A DNA stretch of 64,000 nucleotides from Planctomycetota bacterium (GTDB lineage Bacteria; Planctomycetota; Phycisphaerae; Phycisphaerales; Phycisphaeraceae): positions 1 through 64,000 of the forward strand of contig JAIOPN010000031.1 of the NCBI GenBank assembly GCA_021413865.1. Direction: 5' to 3'. The position numbers were made by a program, and so were the translations under genes. Under the pieces are notes generated by a model. That model made no database searches and was not told where the DNA came from. It was given only the letters and a program-made list of their open reading frames with translations. Shown here piece by piece: positions 41,419 to 51,157 of this stretch (its first letter is position 1; each line of letters opens with the position of its first letter).

Positions 41419-41560
41419 CCCCTCTCCCCCCGGGAGAGGGTGGCGGCGTCTTCGCCGACGGGTGAGGGGATCTGCGGCCGGATGGGTTTTGCGCACTCGC
41501 GCGACCAAACCGGCCGGTGATCCCCTCACCCTAACCCTCTCCCGGGGGGAGAGGGGATAA
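41419..41560. repeat. Composite palindromic repeat, family B, second copy
   Basis: It has the same parts in the same order as 3426-3552: CCCTCTCCC/GGGAGAGGG, GTGAGGGGA, an inner GCGGCCGGATGG, CCGGCC, then TCCCCTCACC and the closing arm. About 13-15 extra bases (GGCGGCGTCTTCGCCGAC) form a small extra hairpin in the left arm. It lies between two convergent genes. Confidence 0.85.
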
Positions 41561-41586
41561 GAGCGGAGGCTACGCCGCGTGCGGCG

Positions 41587-44259
41587 TCACGCCCAGTGTT
41601 TTTTGAGCATCCACGTCTTCACGCCCTGGGTCAGAACCACGTAGCACAGGAGGGTGAGGATCAGCAGCGGCCAATAGGTGAGCGGGAGCTTTGAGAAGCC
41701 CAGGTAGTGGCCCAGGTGCGTGGCGGGGATGAGGATGCCGATCGCCATGATGACCGCGGACATTACGACGAGCGGCCAGGACGGTCGGCTCTGCAAGAAC
41801 GGGACCTTGTTGGTGCGGATAACGTGGATGATGAGCGTCTGCGTGAGCAGGCTCTCGACGAACCAGCCGGCCTGGAAGAGGCTCGCGCTGGCAGCCGCCT
41901 TCTCGGGTGTCGAGACATCCCAGCAGCCAAACAGGTAGAGCATCATGAAGTAGGTCGTGTAGTCGAAGACCGACGAGCAGGGCCCGATGAAGAGGATGAA
42001 TCTGGTGAGCTGTTTCATGTCCCAGGGGCGAGGCTTTTCGACCTGCTCGGGGTCCACCTCGTCGGTGGGGATGGCCGTCTGGCTGACGTCATACAGGAGG
42101 TTGTTGGCCAGGATCTGGATCGGGGCCATGGGCAGGAAAGGCACGAACACGCTGGCGCCCAACACGCTGAACATATTGCCGAAGTTGCTCGACGCGCCCA
42201 TGCGGATGTACTTGAGGATGTTGCAGAAGACCTTGCGGCCCTCGATCACGCCCTCTTCGAGCACGAGGAGGGATTTTTCCAGAAGGATCATGTCGGCGGA
42301 TTCTTTGGCGATGTCCACGGCGGTGTCCACGCTGATGCCCACATCGGCGGTGCGGAGCGCGGGGGCGTCGTTGATGCCGTCGCCCATGAAGCCGACGGTG
42401 TGGCCTTTGGACTGCAGGGCCTTGATGATCCGCTGCTTGTGGGCGGGGGAGACGCGGGCAAAAAGGGTGGTCTTCTCGGCGGAGGCGGCGAGCTGCTCGT
42501 CGCTCATGTTTTCGACCTCGCCGCCCAGCAGGACGAACTCGGTGGCCAGCCCGACCTCCTTGCAGATCTTGCGGGCGACCAGGTCGTTGTCACCCGTCAC
42601 CACCTTGACGGTGACGCCGTGGCCCCGCAGCGCGGCGATGGCGGCGGTGGTGGACTCCTTGGGCGGGTCGAGGAAGGCGATGTAGCCGTTGAGGACCAGG
42701 TCGCACTCGTCGGCCTTGCCGTAGGGCGTGGCGTCCCCGGCGACGACGCCGCGCGGCTCGGTTTCCTTGCTGGCGATCGCCAGCACACGGAAGCCGTCCG
42801 CGGAGAGCTGCTCGTACTCCTCCTTGAGCTCGTCGATGAGGATGTGCTCCATGGGGTAGAGCCTGCCGTCGAGCTCGAAATCTTTGCAGCGTGCGAAGAC
42901 CGCCTCGGGCGCGCCCTTGCAGATGAGCCGGTCCTTGCCCCCGGGCGTGCGGACGACGACGGACATCACGCGGCGCTGGAAGTCGAAGGGGATCTCGTCC
43001 ACCTTGGCGTAGTCGGGGATGTGGGCGTCGGCGTGCGTCTCCTTGTGCGCCAGCACGGCGCGGTCGAGCACGTTTTTCAGGCCCGTCTGGAAGAAGCTGT
43101 TGAGGTACGCCAGCGCCAGCACTCCGTCGTCCTCGCGCAGGACGACGTCGCAGTGCTTCTCGAGGATTACGCGGTCCATCGTGAGCGTGCCGGTCTTGTC
43201 GGTGCACAGGACGTCCATCGCGCCCAGGTTCTGGATGGCGTTGATGCGCTTGACGATGACCTTCTTGCGCGACATTGCCATCGCCCCCTTGGAGAGGCAG
43301 ACGGTGACGATCATGGGGAGCATCTCGGGCGTGAGGCCCACGGCGACCGCCATGGCGAAGAAGAAGGCGTCACCCCAGTTGCCCTTGGTCACGCCGTTGA
43401 TGATGAACACCAGCGGCACCATCACGAGCATGAAGCGGAGCATCAGCCAGGTGAAGCTGGAGACGCCGCGGTCGAAGGCGGTCTGCGTCGGCTGCTCGGT
43501 GATCGATTGCGCCATGCCGCCCAGGTAGGTCTGCGTGCCCGTGGCCAGCACGACGGCGACGGCCGAACCGCTCTCGACGCTGGTGCCCAGGAAGGCGATG
43601 CTGGTCAGCTCGATGGGCGCGGCGGCGGGCGCGGCGTGTTCGACCTCGAACTTCTCGACCGGGAAGCTCTCGCCCGTCAGCGAGCCCTGGATGACGAACA
43701 GGTCCTTGGCGGAGACGATGCGCACGTCGCCGGGGATCATGTCGCCGGCGGCGAGCTTCACCACATCCCCGGGCACAAGCTGTGAGACGGGGGTTTCCAC
43801 CGCCGCGCCGTCGCGCAGGACCGTGGCGGTCACGGAGATCATGGCCTTAAGCTTGGCGGCGGCGCTGTCGGCCTTGGCCTCCTGGATGAGCTTGAGCGAG
43901 ACGCCCAGCACGATCATCAGCGACATCACGATCCCGGCGCGCACGTCTTCGGTGAGGAATGAGATCGTCGCCAGCACCGCCAGCAGCAGCACGAGCGGGT
44001 TGAGCACGGCGTGCCAGAGCAGCTTGCCGACGCCCGTGCGGTGGTCTTTAGCCAGCACGTTGGGCCCGTGCTTGAGCAGCCGCGCGGCGGCCTCGTCGCC
44101 GGTGAGCCCCTCGGGCCGCGTTTCGAGGCGTTCGTACACGGCCTGGGGGGTGAGCGTTGCCGATTCGACGACGACCGCCGAGACACGGATGGCCGGCTTC
44201 TCGCGCCGGATCGCGGCGAAGAGGTTCTTGGGCAGGATGGTGGATGGGATCAAGGACAT
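41587..44259 (-). CDS. mgtA: Magnesium-translocating P-type ATPase, MgtA/MgtB type
   Basis: An 890-residue P-type ATPase of the type III (Mg import) class. The start could also be 44289. The phosphorylation motif CTDKTGTLTMDRVILEKHCD is near residue 350, with TGES earlier, KGAPE, and GDGIND (hinge) later. About ten membrane segments are visible, with the last six at the C-terminus. These pumps bring Mg2+ inward and are usually induced by Mg2+ shortage. A terminator-like hairpin stands 7 bp from the alternative start at 44289. Confidence 0.85.
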   Translation of the reverse strand: MSLIPSTILPKNLFAAIRREKPAIRVSAVVVESATLTPQAVYERLETRPEGLTGDEAAARLLKHGPNVLAKDHRTGVGKLLWHAVLNPLVLLLAVLATISFLTEDVRAGIVMSLMIVLGVSLKLIQEAKADSAAAKLKAMISVTATVLRDGAAVETPVSQLVPGDVVKLAAGDMIPGDVRIVSAKDLFVIQGSLTGESFPVEKFEVEHAAPAAAPIELTSIAFLGTSVESGSAVAVVLATGTQTYLGGMAQSITEQPTQTAFDRGVSSFTWLMLRFMLVMVPLVFIINGVTKGNWGDAFFFAMAVAVGLTPEMLPMIVTVCLSKGAMAMSRKKVIVKRINAIQNLGAMDVLCTDKTGTLTMDRVILEKHCDVVLREDDGVLALAYLNSFFQTGLKNVLDRAVLAHKETHADAHIPDYAKVDEIPFDFQRRVMSVVVRTPGGKDRLICKGAPEAVFARCKDFELDGRLYPMEHILIDELKEEYEQLSADGFRVLAIASKETEPRGVVAGDATPYGKADECDLVLNGYIAFLDPPKESTTAAIAALRGHGVTVKVVTGDNDLVARKICKEVGLATEFVLLGGEVENMSDEQLAASAEKTTLFARVSPAHKQRIIKALQSKGHTVGFMGDGINDAPALRTADVGISVDTAVDIAKESADMILLEKSLLVLEEGVIEGRKVFCNILKYIRMGASSNFGNMFSVLGASVFVPFLPMAPIQILANNLLYDVSQTAIPTDEVDPEQVEKPRPWDMKQLTRFILFIGPCSSVFDYTTYFMMLYLFGCWDVSTPEKAAASASLFQAGWFVESLLTQTLIIHVIRTNKVPFLQSRPSWPLVVMSAVIMAIGILIPATHLGHYLGFSKLPLTYWPLLILTLLCYVVLTQGVKTWMLKKHWA

Positions 44260-44295
44260 AAACGCACCCGACCCCGGCATCGCGATCACAGGCGG

Positions 44296-44324
44296 AAAAA
44301 AACGTGACGCCTTGCGGCGTCACG
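44296..44324 (-). terminator. Intrinsic terminator between the surface protein and mgtA
   Basis: A perfect 9-bp stem (44303-44311 with 44316-44324), loop TTGC, is followed on the minus strand by seven T (44296-44302). It ends the surface protein transcript. Because it lies just upstream of mgtA, it could also serve as an attenuator in an mgtA leader. Confidence 0.85.
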
Positions 44325-44392
44325 GGATGAAGCTTTATTTATTCGTGCGGCGAATGAAGGAATGAAAGTTTACCCGGCGCAACCGCGGGCGG

Positions 44393-47300
44393 CTAGAGGA
44401 TGCGGATGGTCAGGTCGCCCACGGGGATGAGGGTGGCGTACTCGTCGGGGGTGTCGAGCTTCAGGGTGGCGTTGGCGTCCTTGTAGCTGACCGACTTGAT
44501 GGTCTGGGCGGCGACGCCGTACGGGTCCCCGCCGTTGTCGAGGTTGGGGAGCAGCAGCGTGACCGGCCCGATGTTGGCGGCGGCGATGATGCTGTTGACC
44601 AGGTCGAACGTGAGGCCCGTGACGCCGGCGATCTTGAACGAGGCGATGCCCGCCTGCTGCGCGAGCTGGCCTGCGCTGCTGGGCAGCTCTTCCACGTTCG
44701 GATCGACGCCGGCGAAGAAGGTCGAGTCGATCGCGGCGCCGACCGTGACCGCGCCGACGTTGCCGTCGGAGCGCAGGTCCAGGCCATCGACGACACCCTT
44801 GACGGTCATCTTGCCCAGGGCGGTGAGCTTGGGGTTGTTGGCGTCGGGGACGAGGGTGAGGTGGAAGGCCGAGTCGGTGAGGTTGCCGTTAACGGTGAGG
44901 GCCTTGAGCACCCGCGCGGCGAAGGTGGCGTCGGAGGCGTTGCCCTTGATGGTGAGGCCGGCCGCGTCGCCGGTGATGTCCCAGTTGCTGTCATTCAGCG
45001 AGCCGGTGACGGAGACCGCCCCGATGCTGTTGGCGGAGGTCAGGCCGAGCCCGTCCACGAGGCCCTTGACGGCCATCTTGCCCAGGGCGGTGAGCTTGGG
45101 GTTGTTGGCGTCGGGGGCTTGCGTGAGGTCGAGGGTGGAGTCGGTGAGATTGCCGGTGACGGAGAGGGCCTTGAGCATCCGCGCGGTGAAGGTGGTGGAG
45201 GCGTCGCCCTTGATGGTGAGGCCTGTAACGTCGCCGGAGAATATCGCGGACCAGTCCTGGGTCGAGCCCGCGGTGATCGCGCCGCCGTCGCCGGTGACGC
45301 TCCATGTGCTGTCACGCAGCGCGCCGGTAACGGCGATGGTCCCGATGCTGTTGTCGGAGGTCAGGTCAACGCCATCCACGAAACCTTTGACGGCCATCTT
45401 GCCCAGGGCGGTGAGCTTGGGGTTGTTGATGTCGGGCGACTGGGTGAGGTGGAGTGTGGAGCCGGTGAGGTTGCCGGTGACGGAGAGGGCCTTAACCATC
45501 CGCGCGGTGAATGAATCGGAGGAGGCGTTGCCCTTGACGGTGATGCCCTTGATGTCGCCGGGGGTGTTCACGTCGGCATCGAAGTTGCCCTTGAAGGTGA
45601 GCGTGCCCAGCGAGGGTGCGGTGATGAGGGAATCGCCGCCGTTCTTGATCCACTGGGCGGCGGCGATGCTCTTGATGGCGACGCCGGAGGTGAGGGAGCT
45701 CCCGACGGCCCCGGTCACACCCGCGAGGCTCAGCGCCAGGGCGACGGCGGGGTCGGCCGATGCACCGATGGTGAGCGCGGCATTTTGCAGCGAGCCGAGC
45801 GTGATGGTCTTGACGCCGCCGGTCGCCGTGAGGTCGCCCAGCAGGTTGACCATCTTGCCGGTGATGCTCTTGAAGTCGCCGTCGGCGGTGATGTTGGTCA
45901 GGTCGATCTGGCCGTTGCCGCCCTTGCCGGTGAAGGTCAGGGTGCCGGCGATCGTCGCGCCGGTGATGTCGATGGCGACGGCCTGGATGTTCGTGCCGGT
46001 GAGGGTGGTCCCCTTGGAGGTGGTGACGACCTGGAGGTCGTCGCCGGAGAAGGAAACCTGCGCGGTGGACTTGGCGACCTTGATGACGACCGCGGTGTTG
46101 TCGGCGTCGGTGTAGGAGACCTGCTTGGCGCCGCCCACGCCGATCGTCACGCTGAGCGTCTGCACGTTGAGCGAGACGGCTGCGTCGTTGGAGGCATCGC
46201 CGGAGTTGTCGGAGAAGTGGTAGGTGAAGGAGTCCGCGCCCAGGTAGTTGTGGTCGGGGGTGTAGAGGATGGCGTGGGTGGTGGGGTTGATGGACACGGT
46301 GCCATGGTCGGGCTGATCGACGATGACGATGCTCGCGGCGTCAACCGTGCCGTCGGGATCGGTGTCGTTGGCCAGGACGGCGACGGAGACGGCGGAGTTG
46401 ACGAAGGCGGTGGCGCTGTCGTTGCTGGCGGTGGGGGGGGCGTTGACGTGGACGTTCACCGTGGTGGCCGCGGAGACATGGCTATTGGAGTCCGTCACGG
46501 TGTAGGTGAAGGAGTCGTCGCCTGAGAACCCGCTGGTGGGGGTGTAGGTGATGGCGCCGGTATCGGGGTCGATGCCCAGCGCGCCGTGCTGCGGGCCGGT
46601 GCCCGCGGCGACGGTGGTGGCGTCGATCGTCCCGCCGGAGGCGGTGTCGTTGGCCAGGACGTTGAGTGTGACGGGGGTGTTGAAACGCGTGGCGGCCGAG
46701 TCCGCACCGGTGACGACGCCCGCGACGCTCACGTCGAACGTGTCCTCGACGAAGGCGCCGGTGGAGTCGGTCATGCGCACGGTGAGGGTGGATTGCCCGA
46801 CCGCGTTGGGGGCGTAGGTGAGTTGGAGCTGGTTGTTGACGATCGCCGGGGTGACGAGGGCTGGATTGCTGTTGGCGCGCACGGTGAAGGTCAGGCCGGT
46901 GGCGACCTGGATTTTGTTGTAGAGGATCAGGTTAGCCAGCCCGACGTTAACACCGTTGGTGTAATCGGCCTGGGAGTAGTTAGCCAAGGGGGTCTGCCCA
47001 AAGGCGCTGCCAAAGTCATAGATCGGCAGCGCCGCGATGGCGTCGATGACGGAGTTGTTGCCGAAGACGGTGGCGCCGAAGACGGCATAGGGGTTGGTGG
47101 CGTTGAAGAAACCAGAATTGTCCGCGTTATTGAAGAAGAAGGCGGTATCGGCGGTATCCGGGTCAGCGTTGTCACGCGCCATCGCGAGTGTGCCGCGCGT
47201 GTTGGGCAGGTTGAACTCCATCGCGATGGCGTTGCCGGTGAGCGCGTCGCCAATGGCGAAGTCCACGCCATTGCTGGAGCTGATCGGGTAAGTGCCGGCC

Positions 47301-49090
47301 TGGACGATCTTGAAGGAATTGTTCTGGTCCACGTGCTGGATGATGTTCGACGTGTACGCGTTGGTTGTAACGTAGTGAAGAAAATTGGCGACTGTCAGCG
47401 GCGCCCTGTCGTCGTAAAGCTGAACGAAGAAGCTGCCCAGGGTGGAGTCGAAGCGCACAACCGTGCCGCCGGAGTTGAGGTTGGTGAGCGTCGGGGAGGC
47501 GCCGCGCAGGACCGACACGTCCGCCAGCGGGCTGGTGATGCTCCCGGCCAGGATGGTCGCCAATGTCTGGATATTCAGCGAGACGGTGGCGTCGTTGGAG
47601 GCCTCCCCGTCGTTGTCCGAGACGTGGTAACTGAAACTGTCCGCGCCGACGTAGCCCTGGTTGGGGGTGTAGAGGATGACGCCGGTGACCGGGTCGGCGA
47701 CGGCGGTGCCGTGGTCGGGCTGATCCACAATGACGACGGTGGTGGGATCGAGTTCGCCGTCGGGGTCGGTGTCGTTGGCCAGGATGCGGACGAAGAAAGG
47801 GCTGTCGGCGACGGGGGCGGCGGTGTCGTTGGTGGCGACCGGCGCGCGATTGATGTGGATGCTCACGGCCGTGGAGGAGGAGGTGATGCCGTTGGTGCTG
47901 GCAACGGTGTAGGCAAACGAGTCGCTGCCGACAAAATCATTGTCGGGGGTGTAGGTGATGTCGCCGGTCGCGCCGTCGATCTGGGTGGTGCCGTGCTGGG
48001 GGCTGACGGCGATGGCTACCGAGGCCGGGATCAGTGTGCCGTCGGTGGTCGTGTCGTTGTCGAGGATTGGGATAACCACCGGCGTGTTGAGCCGGACCGT
48101 CGCGGAATCGGGCTGTGCATCGACGCCGGTGACATGGACGCTGAAGGTGTCCTCGACGAAAGCGCCGGTGGAGTCGGCCATGCGGACGGTGATGTTGGCC
48201 AGGCCCACGACGCCGGAGGCGTAGGTCAGGTGGAGTTGCTTGTTGTTGTCGATCGAGGGCGTGACCAGTGCAGGGTTGCTGTTGGCCGTGACCGTGAAGG
48301 TCACGCCGGAGGCGACCTGGATGTTGTTCACCAGGACGAGGTGGGAGTAGGAGAGGCTGTCGTTGCTGTAGTTGTCCTGGGTCCAGTCGGAGAGCGGCAC
48401 GGTGGAGAACGCACTGCCGCTGTTTCCGCCCGAGTAATCAAAGACGGGCAGGGCGGCGATGGCGTCCACCACGGTGTTGTTGCCGAAGACGGTGGCGCCG
48501 AAGACGGCGTAGGGGTTGCCGGCGTTGAAGACGGCGGTGTTGTCGGCGTTGTTGAAGAAGAAGCCGCTGGTGGCGCTGTCCTGGACGCTGGTGCGCGCCA
48601 TGGCGAGCGTGCCGCGCGTGTTGGGGAGGCCGAACTCCAGAGCGATCGGCGGAGACGTGACGACGTCGTTGGCGACGAAGTCGACGTTGTTGGTGGTGGT
48701 GATGAAGAACCCGCCGCCCTGGATGATCTTGTACGAACTGTTCTGATCGCTGCGGTGGATCAGGTCCGCGGCGTAGCTGTTGCTGTTGACGTAGCTCAGG
48801 AAGTTCGCGACCGAGATGGGCGCGGCGGCGTCGTAGAGCTGGACGAAGAAGTTGCCCTGCGTGGTGTTGAAGCGGACGAGGGTGCCGGCGGGGTTGAGGT
48901 CAACGACGGTCGGGGCCGCGTCGTGGTTCACCGACACGTCGGAGATCGCGCTGGTGATGTTGGCCGAGAGGAACGCCCGGTCTTCCAGCGGCTCGAGCAT
49001 CAGGGCGGCGCGGCCGGCGGCGACCGTTTTTTTCTTCTTCGACGATTGAAGTTGGCGCCACAACTGGGGCGGGGCGGATCGTTTGGCCAT
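44393..49090 (-). CDS. Giant surface protein: two cyclophilin-like domains, cadherin-like repeats, C-terminal repeats
   Basis: A 1565-residue protein. The start at 49090 has AAGG upstream. Residues 32-38 are LEPLEDR, an N-terminal motif typical of large exported planctomycete proteins. Domain 1 (about 70-260) is cyclophilin-like (RFNTTQGNFFVQLYDAAAP, NTRGTLAMA, YAVFGATVFGNNTVVDAIAA). Two cadherin-like repeats follow (FVGSDSFAYTV, YVGADSFSYHVSDNDG). A second cyclophilin-like domain (about 535-730) and two more cadherin-like repeats come next. The rest (about 1000-1530) is beta-repeat-rich, with three units around NNPKLTALGKMAVKG. It is probably displayed on the cell surface. It closes at the 44296-44324 terminator. 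Confidence 0.8.
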   Translation of the reverse strand: MAKRSAPPQLWRQLQSSKKKKTVAAGRAALMLEPLEDRAFLSANITSAISDVSVNHDAAPTVVDLNPAGTLVRFNTTQGNFFVQLYDAAAPISVANFLSYVNSNSYAADLIHRSDQNSSYKIIQGGGFFITTTNNVDFVANDVVTSPPIALEFGLPNTRGTLAMARTSVQDSATSGFFFNNADNTAVFNAGNPYAVFGATVFGNNTVVDAIAALPVFDYSGGNSGSAFSTVPLSDWTQDNYSNDSLSYSHLVLVNNIQVASGVTFTVTANSNPALVTPSIDNNKQLHLTYASGVVGLANITVRMADSTGAFVEDTFSVHVTGVDAQPDSATVRLNTPVVIPILDNDTTTDGTLIPASVAIAVSPQHGTTQIDGATGDITYTPDNDFVGSDSFAYTVASTNGITSSSTAVSIHINRAPVATNDTAAPVADSPFFVRILANDTDPDGELDPTTVVIVDQPDHGTAVADPVTGVILYTPNQGYVGADSFSYHVSDNDGEASNDATVSLNIQTLATILAGSITSPLADVSVLRGASPTLTNLNSGGTVVRFDSTLGSFFVQLYDDRAPLTVANFLHYVTTNAYTSNIIQHVDQNNSFKIVQAGTYPISSSNGVDFAIGDALTGNAIAMEFNLPNTRGTLAMARDNADPDTADTAFFFNNADNSGFFNATNPYAVFGATVFGNNSVIDAIAALPIYDFGSAFGQTPLANYSQADYTNGVNVGLANLILYNKIQVATGLTFTVRANSNPALVTPAIVNNQLQLTYAPNAVGQSTLTVRMTDSTGAFVEDTFDVSVAGVVTGADSAATRFNTPVTLNVLANDTASGGTIDATTVAAGTGPQHGALGIDPDTGAITYTPTSGFSGDDSFTYTVTDSNSHVSAATTVNVHVNAPPTASNDSATAFVNSAVSVAVLANDTDPDGTVDAASIVIVDQPDHGTVSINPTTHAILYTPDHNYLGADSFTYHFSDNSGDASNDAAVSLNVQTLSVTIGVGGAKQVSYTDADNTAVVIKVAKSTAQVSFSGDDLQVVTTSKGTTLTGTNIQAVAIDITGATIAGTLTFTGKGGNGQIDLTNITADGDFKSITGKMVNLLGDLTATGGVKTITLGSLQNAALTIGASADPAVALALSLAGVTGAVGSSLTSGVAIKSIAAAQWIKNGGDSLITAPSLGTLTFKGNFDADVNTPGDIKGITVKGNASSDSFTARMVKALSVTGNLTGSTLHLTQSPDINNPKLTALGKMAVKGFVDGVDLTSDNSIGTIAVTGALRDSTWSVTGDGGAITAGSTQDWSAIFSGDVTGLTIKGDASTTFTARMLKALSVTGNLTDSTLDLTQAPDANNPKLTALGKMAVKGLVDGLGLTSANSIGAVSVTGSLNDSNWDITGDAAGLTIKGNASDATFAARVLKALTVNGNLTDSAFHLTLVPDANNPKLTALGKMTVKGVVDGLDLRSDGNVGAVTVGAAIDSTFFAGVDPNVEELPSSAGQLAQQAGIASFKIAGVTGLTFDLVNSIIAAANIGPVTLLLPNLDNGGDPYGVAAQTIKSVSYKDANATLKLDTPDEYATLIPVGDLTIRIL

Positions 49091-49341
49091 GACGGTGATT
49101 ACCTTGATCGGGAGCGAGGGTCCACCGTCCGTCCACACACCCGCCGAGGGGCGCCGTATCGGGGGAGGGGTCACGAGGTTGCGGGCTCAAAACCCGGTTG
49201 TCGCCAAGCCCTTCAACTCTAGCACAGTCCGACGCACGGGCAATCCTTTTTTATGCATATCTTTCGAGGGATAACCCCATTTACGCCCCACGAAGAGGGC
49301 GGGTTCTACCATCGCACGGGCTTCGGATATGCTCCACGGCG

Positions 49342-50016
49342 ATGAGCCACTCGCTTTCACACGGCAAGCCGATCGACGTGGGCCATTTCGGCCTGTTGCA
49401 GGAGGACCTGCCCCCGCCCCCGCCGCCGGGCATGCCCGCGCCACGCCTCGACCTGAACGCGTGGTTCCCGGCTGAACTCCGGGGCCACCCGCTGGAACTG
49501 GAGATCGGCTCGGGCAAGGGCACGTTCCTGGTCGGCCAGGCCGCCGCCACGCCCGGGGTGAACTACATCGGGGTCGAGTGGGCCAGGGCCTTCTGGTCGT
49601 ACGCCGCCGACCGTGCAAGGCGGCACGCGCTGGAGAACGTCCGCCTGCTCCGCGCCGATGCGGCCGTCTTCGTCCGCTGGCACTGCCCGGACGCCCTCTT
49701 CCGGCAGGTGCACATCTATTTCCCCGACCCCTGGCCCAAGGCGCGTCAGCAGAAACGCCGCATCATCCAGGCGGAGTTCCTGCGCGAGCTGCACCGCACG
49801 CTCGCGCCCGGGGGGCAGATACGCATCGCCACCGACCACGCGGATTACTTCCAGTGGATGCTCGACCACGCGGCGCAGGTCTCGGGGATTTTCGAGCGGC
49901 TGCCCTTCGAGAGCCCCGATTCGGCGGGCGAGGGGGAACTGGTCGGCACGAACTTTGAACGCAAGTACCGCCGCGAGGGCCGCCCGTTCCACGCCATGAT
50001 CCTGCGGCGTCTGTGA
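49342..50016 (+). CDS. trmB: tRNA (guanine-N7)-methyltransferase
   Basis: A 224-residue SAM-dependent enzyme that makes m7G46 in tRNA. The start at 49342 gives the family length. The SAM motif is LELEIGSGKGTFLVG (about 51-65). The active-site region is VHIYFPDPWPKARQQKRR (about 120-137) and the end has ELVGTNFERKYRREGRPF, all typical of TrmB. It stands 251 bp from the divergent surface protein gene. Confidence 0.92.
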   Translation: MSHSLSHGKPIDVGHFGLLQEDLPPPPPPGMPAPRLDLNAWFPAELRGHPLELEIGSGKGTFLVGQAAATPGVNYIGVEWARAFWSYAADRARRHALENVRLLRADAAVFVRWHCPDALFRQVHIYFPDPWPKARQQKRRIIQAEFLRELHRTLAPGGQIRIATDHADYFQWMLDHAAQVSGIFERLPFESPDSAGEGELVGTNFERKYRREGRPFHAMILRRL

Positions 50017-50089
50017 CGGGTGGGGCGGTGGGTGTCGTTTGTTGTATCCTTTTTCATTTTTCATTCCGCGTTTCGACAAGGGCATCATC

Positions 50090-50569
50090 ATGTTGCACTC
50101 GAAATATCCGACGCGCCTTGCCTGGGTTTGCATGGCGATGATGGGCCTGGCCGGTTGTGCCTCGACACCCACGGAAGAGGTCCGGCCCCAGGCGCAGGCG
50201 GTCCCGATTTTTCGCGCGGCCGCGGGTGACGAGCCGGGCCTGACGCGGCCCGGGGTCGTGTACCTGAACTCGCGCTCGAAGCTCGGGGACCTTCACGCGC
50301 CGGAGGCGGAGAAGCTCAGCGTCGATTTCGTGAAGGAGGCGATGATCGTCGTCGCGCTGGGCGAGCGGCCGACTGGCGGCTACTGGGTGCGCATCACCGG
50401 CGTGCGCCGGGTGGGGCATGTGCTGATCGCACAGGCGACCTGCAGCCGTCCGGGGCCCGGGTCGGCCGCGGCGCAGGTGGTGACACACCCCTTTGCGGCG
50501 GCGGTGATCCCCGCGCAGAGCGGGCCGGTCGAGGTGAGCCTTGAATCGACCTCGGTCGAGGGGGAATAA
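50090..50569 (+). CDS. PrcB_C-domain lipoprotein
   Basis: A 159-residue lipoprotein with signal peptide and lipobox (GLAGC, Cys about residue 22). The C-terminal half matches the PrcB C-terminal domain: EAMIVVALGERPTGGYWVRI, then PGPGSAAAQVVTHPF. In Treponema the PrcB protein is part of the dentilisin protease complex; its homologues elsewhere are of unknown function. The frame is open from 50039, but the signal peptide starts at 50090. Confidence 0.75.
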   Translation: MLHSKYPTRLAWVCMAMMGLAGCASTPTEEVRPQAQAVPIFRAAAGDEPGLTRPGVVYLNSRSKLGDLHAPEAEKLSVDFVKEAMIVVALGERPTGGYWVRITGVRRVGHVLIAQATCSRPGPGSAAAQVVTHPFAAAVIPAQSGPVEVSLESTSVEGE

Positions 50570-51157
50570 CCGGCGGTCTGGCATCCACATTTACGACGCC
50601 GGCTTCGCCGCTTCGCTGGTGCGTGGGTTTGGGGATTTGGGGGCTTTACCGGGCTTGGATTTGCCGCGAAAAATGGTTGACATAACTCCGGGATGATGTA
50701 GGTTTAGGGAGAGCGGTAGAATTGGGGAGAACGAGATGTCGGTTTGTGGTGCCATCCCATCGCGGACGGGGGTCCGTTGAGCGACGCCAGGAAGGCAGTT
50801 GAAAAACCCTGATCGGGACCGTGTCATGTATTGTCACGGTAAGTGCCTGATTTGATGGGGTTTGCGCTGTTGACTCGGAAGCTCCTGGTATGGAGGTTTT
50901 GACGATTGTGGGGTGGTCACACGGGTTGCATCAACGTGGGTGAAAGAGTGGTCGAAAAGAGATACAGGCGAGGATTCGCCGTGAGTTGGTGCAGGGGGTG
51001 TTGAAAAGCAGGGTTTGGTGGGTCGCTGTCGGTGGAGGAGCCGACACCGGCCCGCCCCCTCTTTTTTCCGGCGTGTGTTCGGGCCCAGGAGCGGTTTGCG
51101 ACGTATCAGGTGCGGGCGTTGCGGGGACGTGACGCCGTTCAAGCGGGACGCGGGGTT
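50570..51157. other. Long upstream region of the exopolysaccharide operon
   Basis: No gene was seen in these 588 bp. The composition is less GC-rich than the flanks. A good -35 match, TTGACA, lies at 50677-50682, with only a poor -10 (TAGGTT, 50699-50704) 16 bp later. The region probably carries the promoter and leader of the operon that begins at 51158. Confidence 0.4.

Noticed and set aside
41707-43785. 692-codon plus-strand open frame
   Set aside because: Shadow of the MgtA-type ATPase, which has all P-type motifs.
46586-49222. 878-codon plus-strand open frame
   Set aside because: It is antisense to the giant surface protein, with repeats that mirror the cadherin repeats. The minus-strand product has clear domains.
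50870-50895. Promoter TTGACT...TATGGA
   Set aside because: The spacer is only 13 bp, too short for a standard sigma-70 site.
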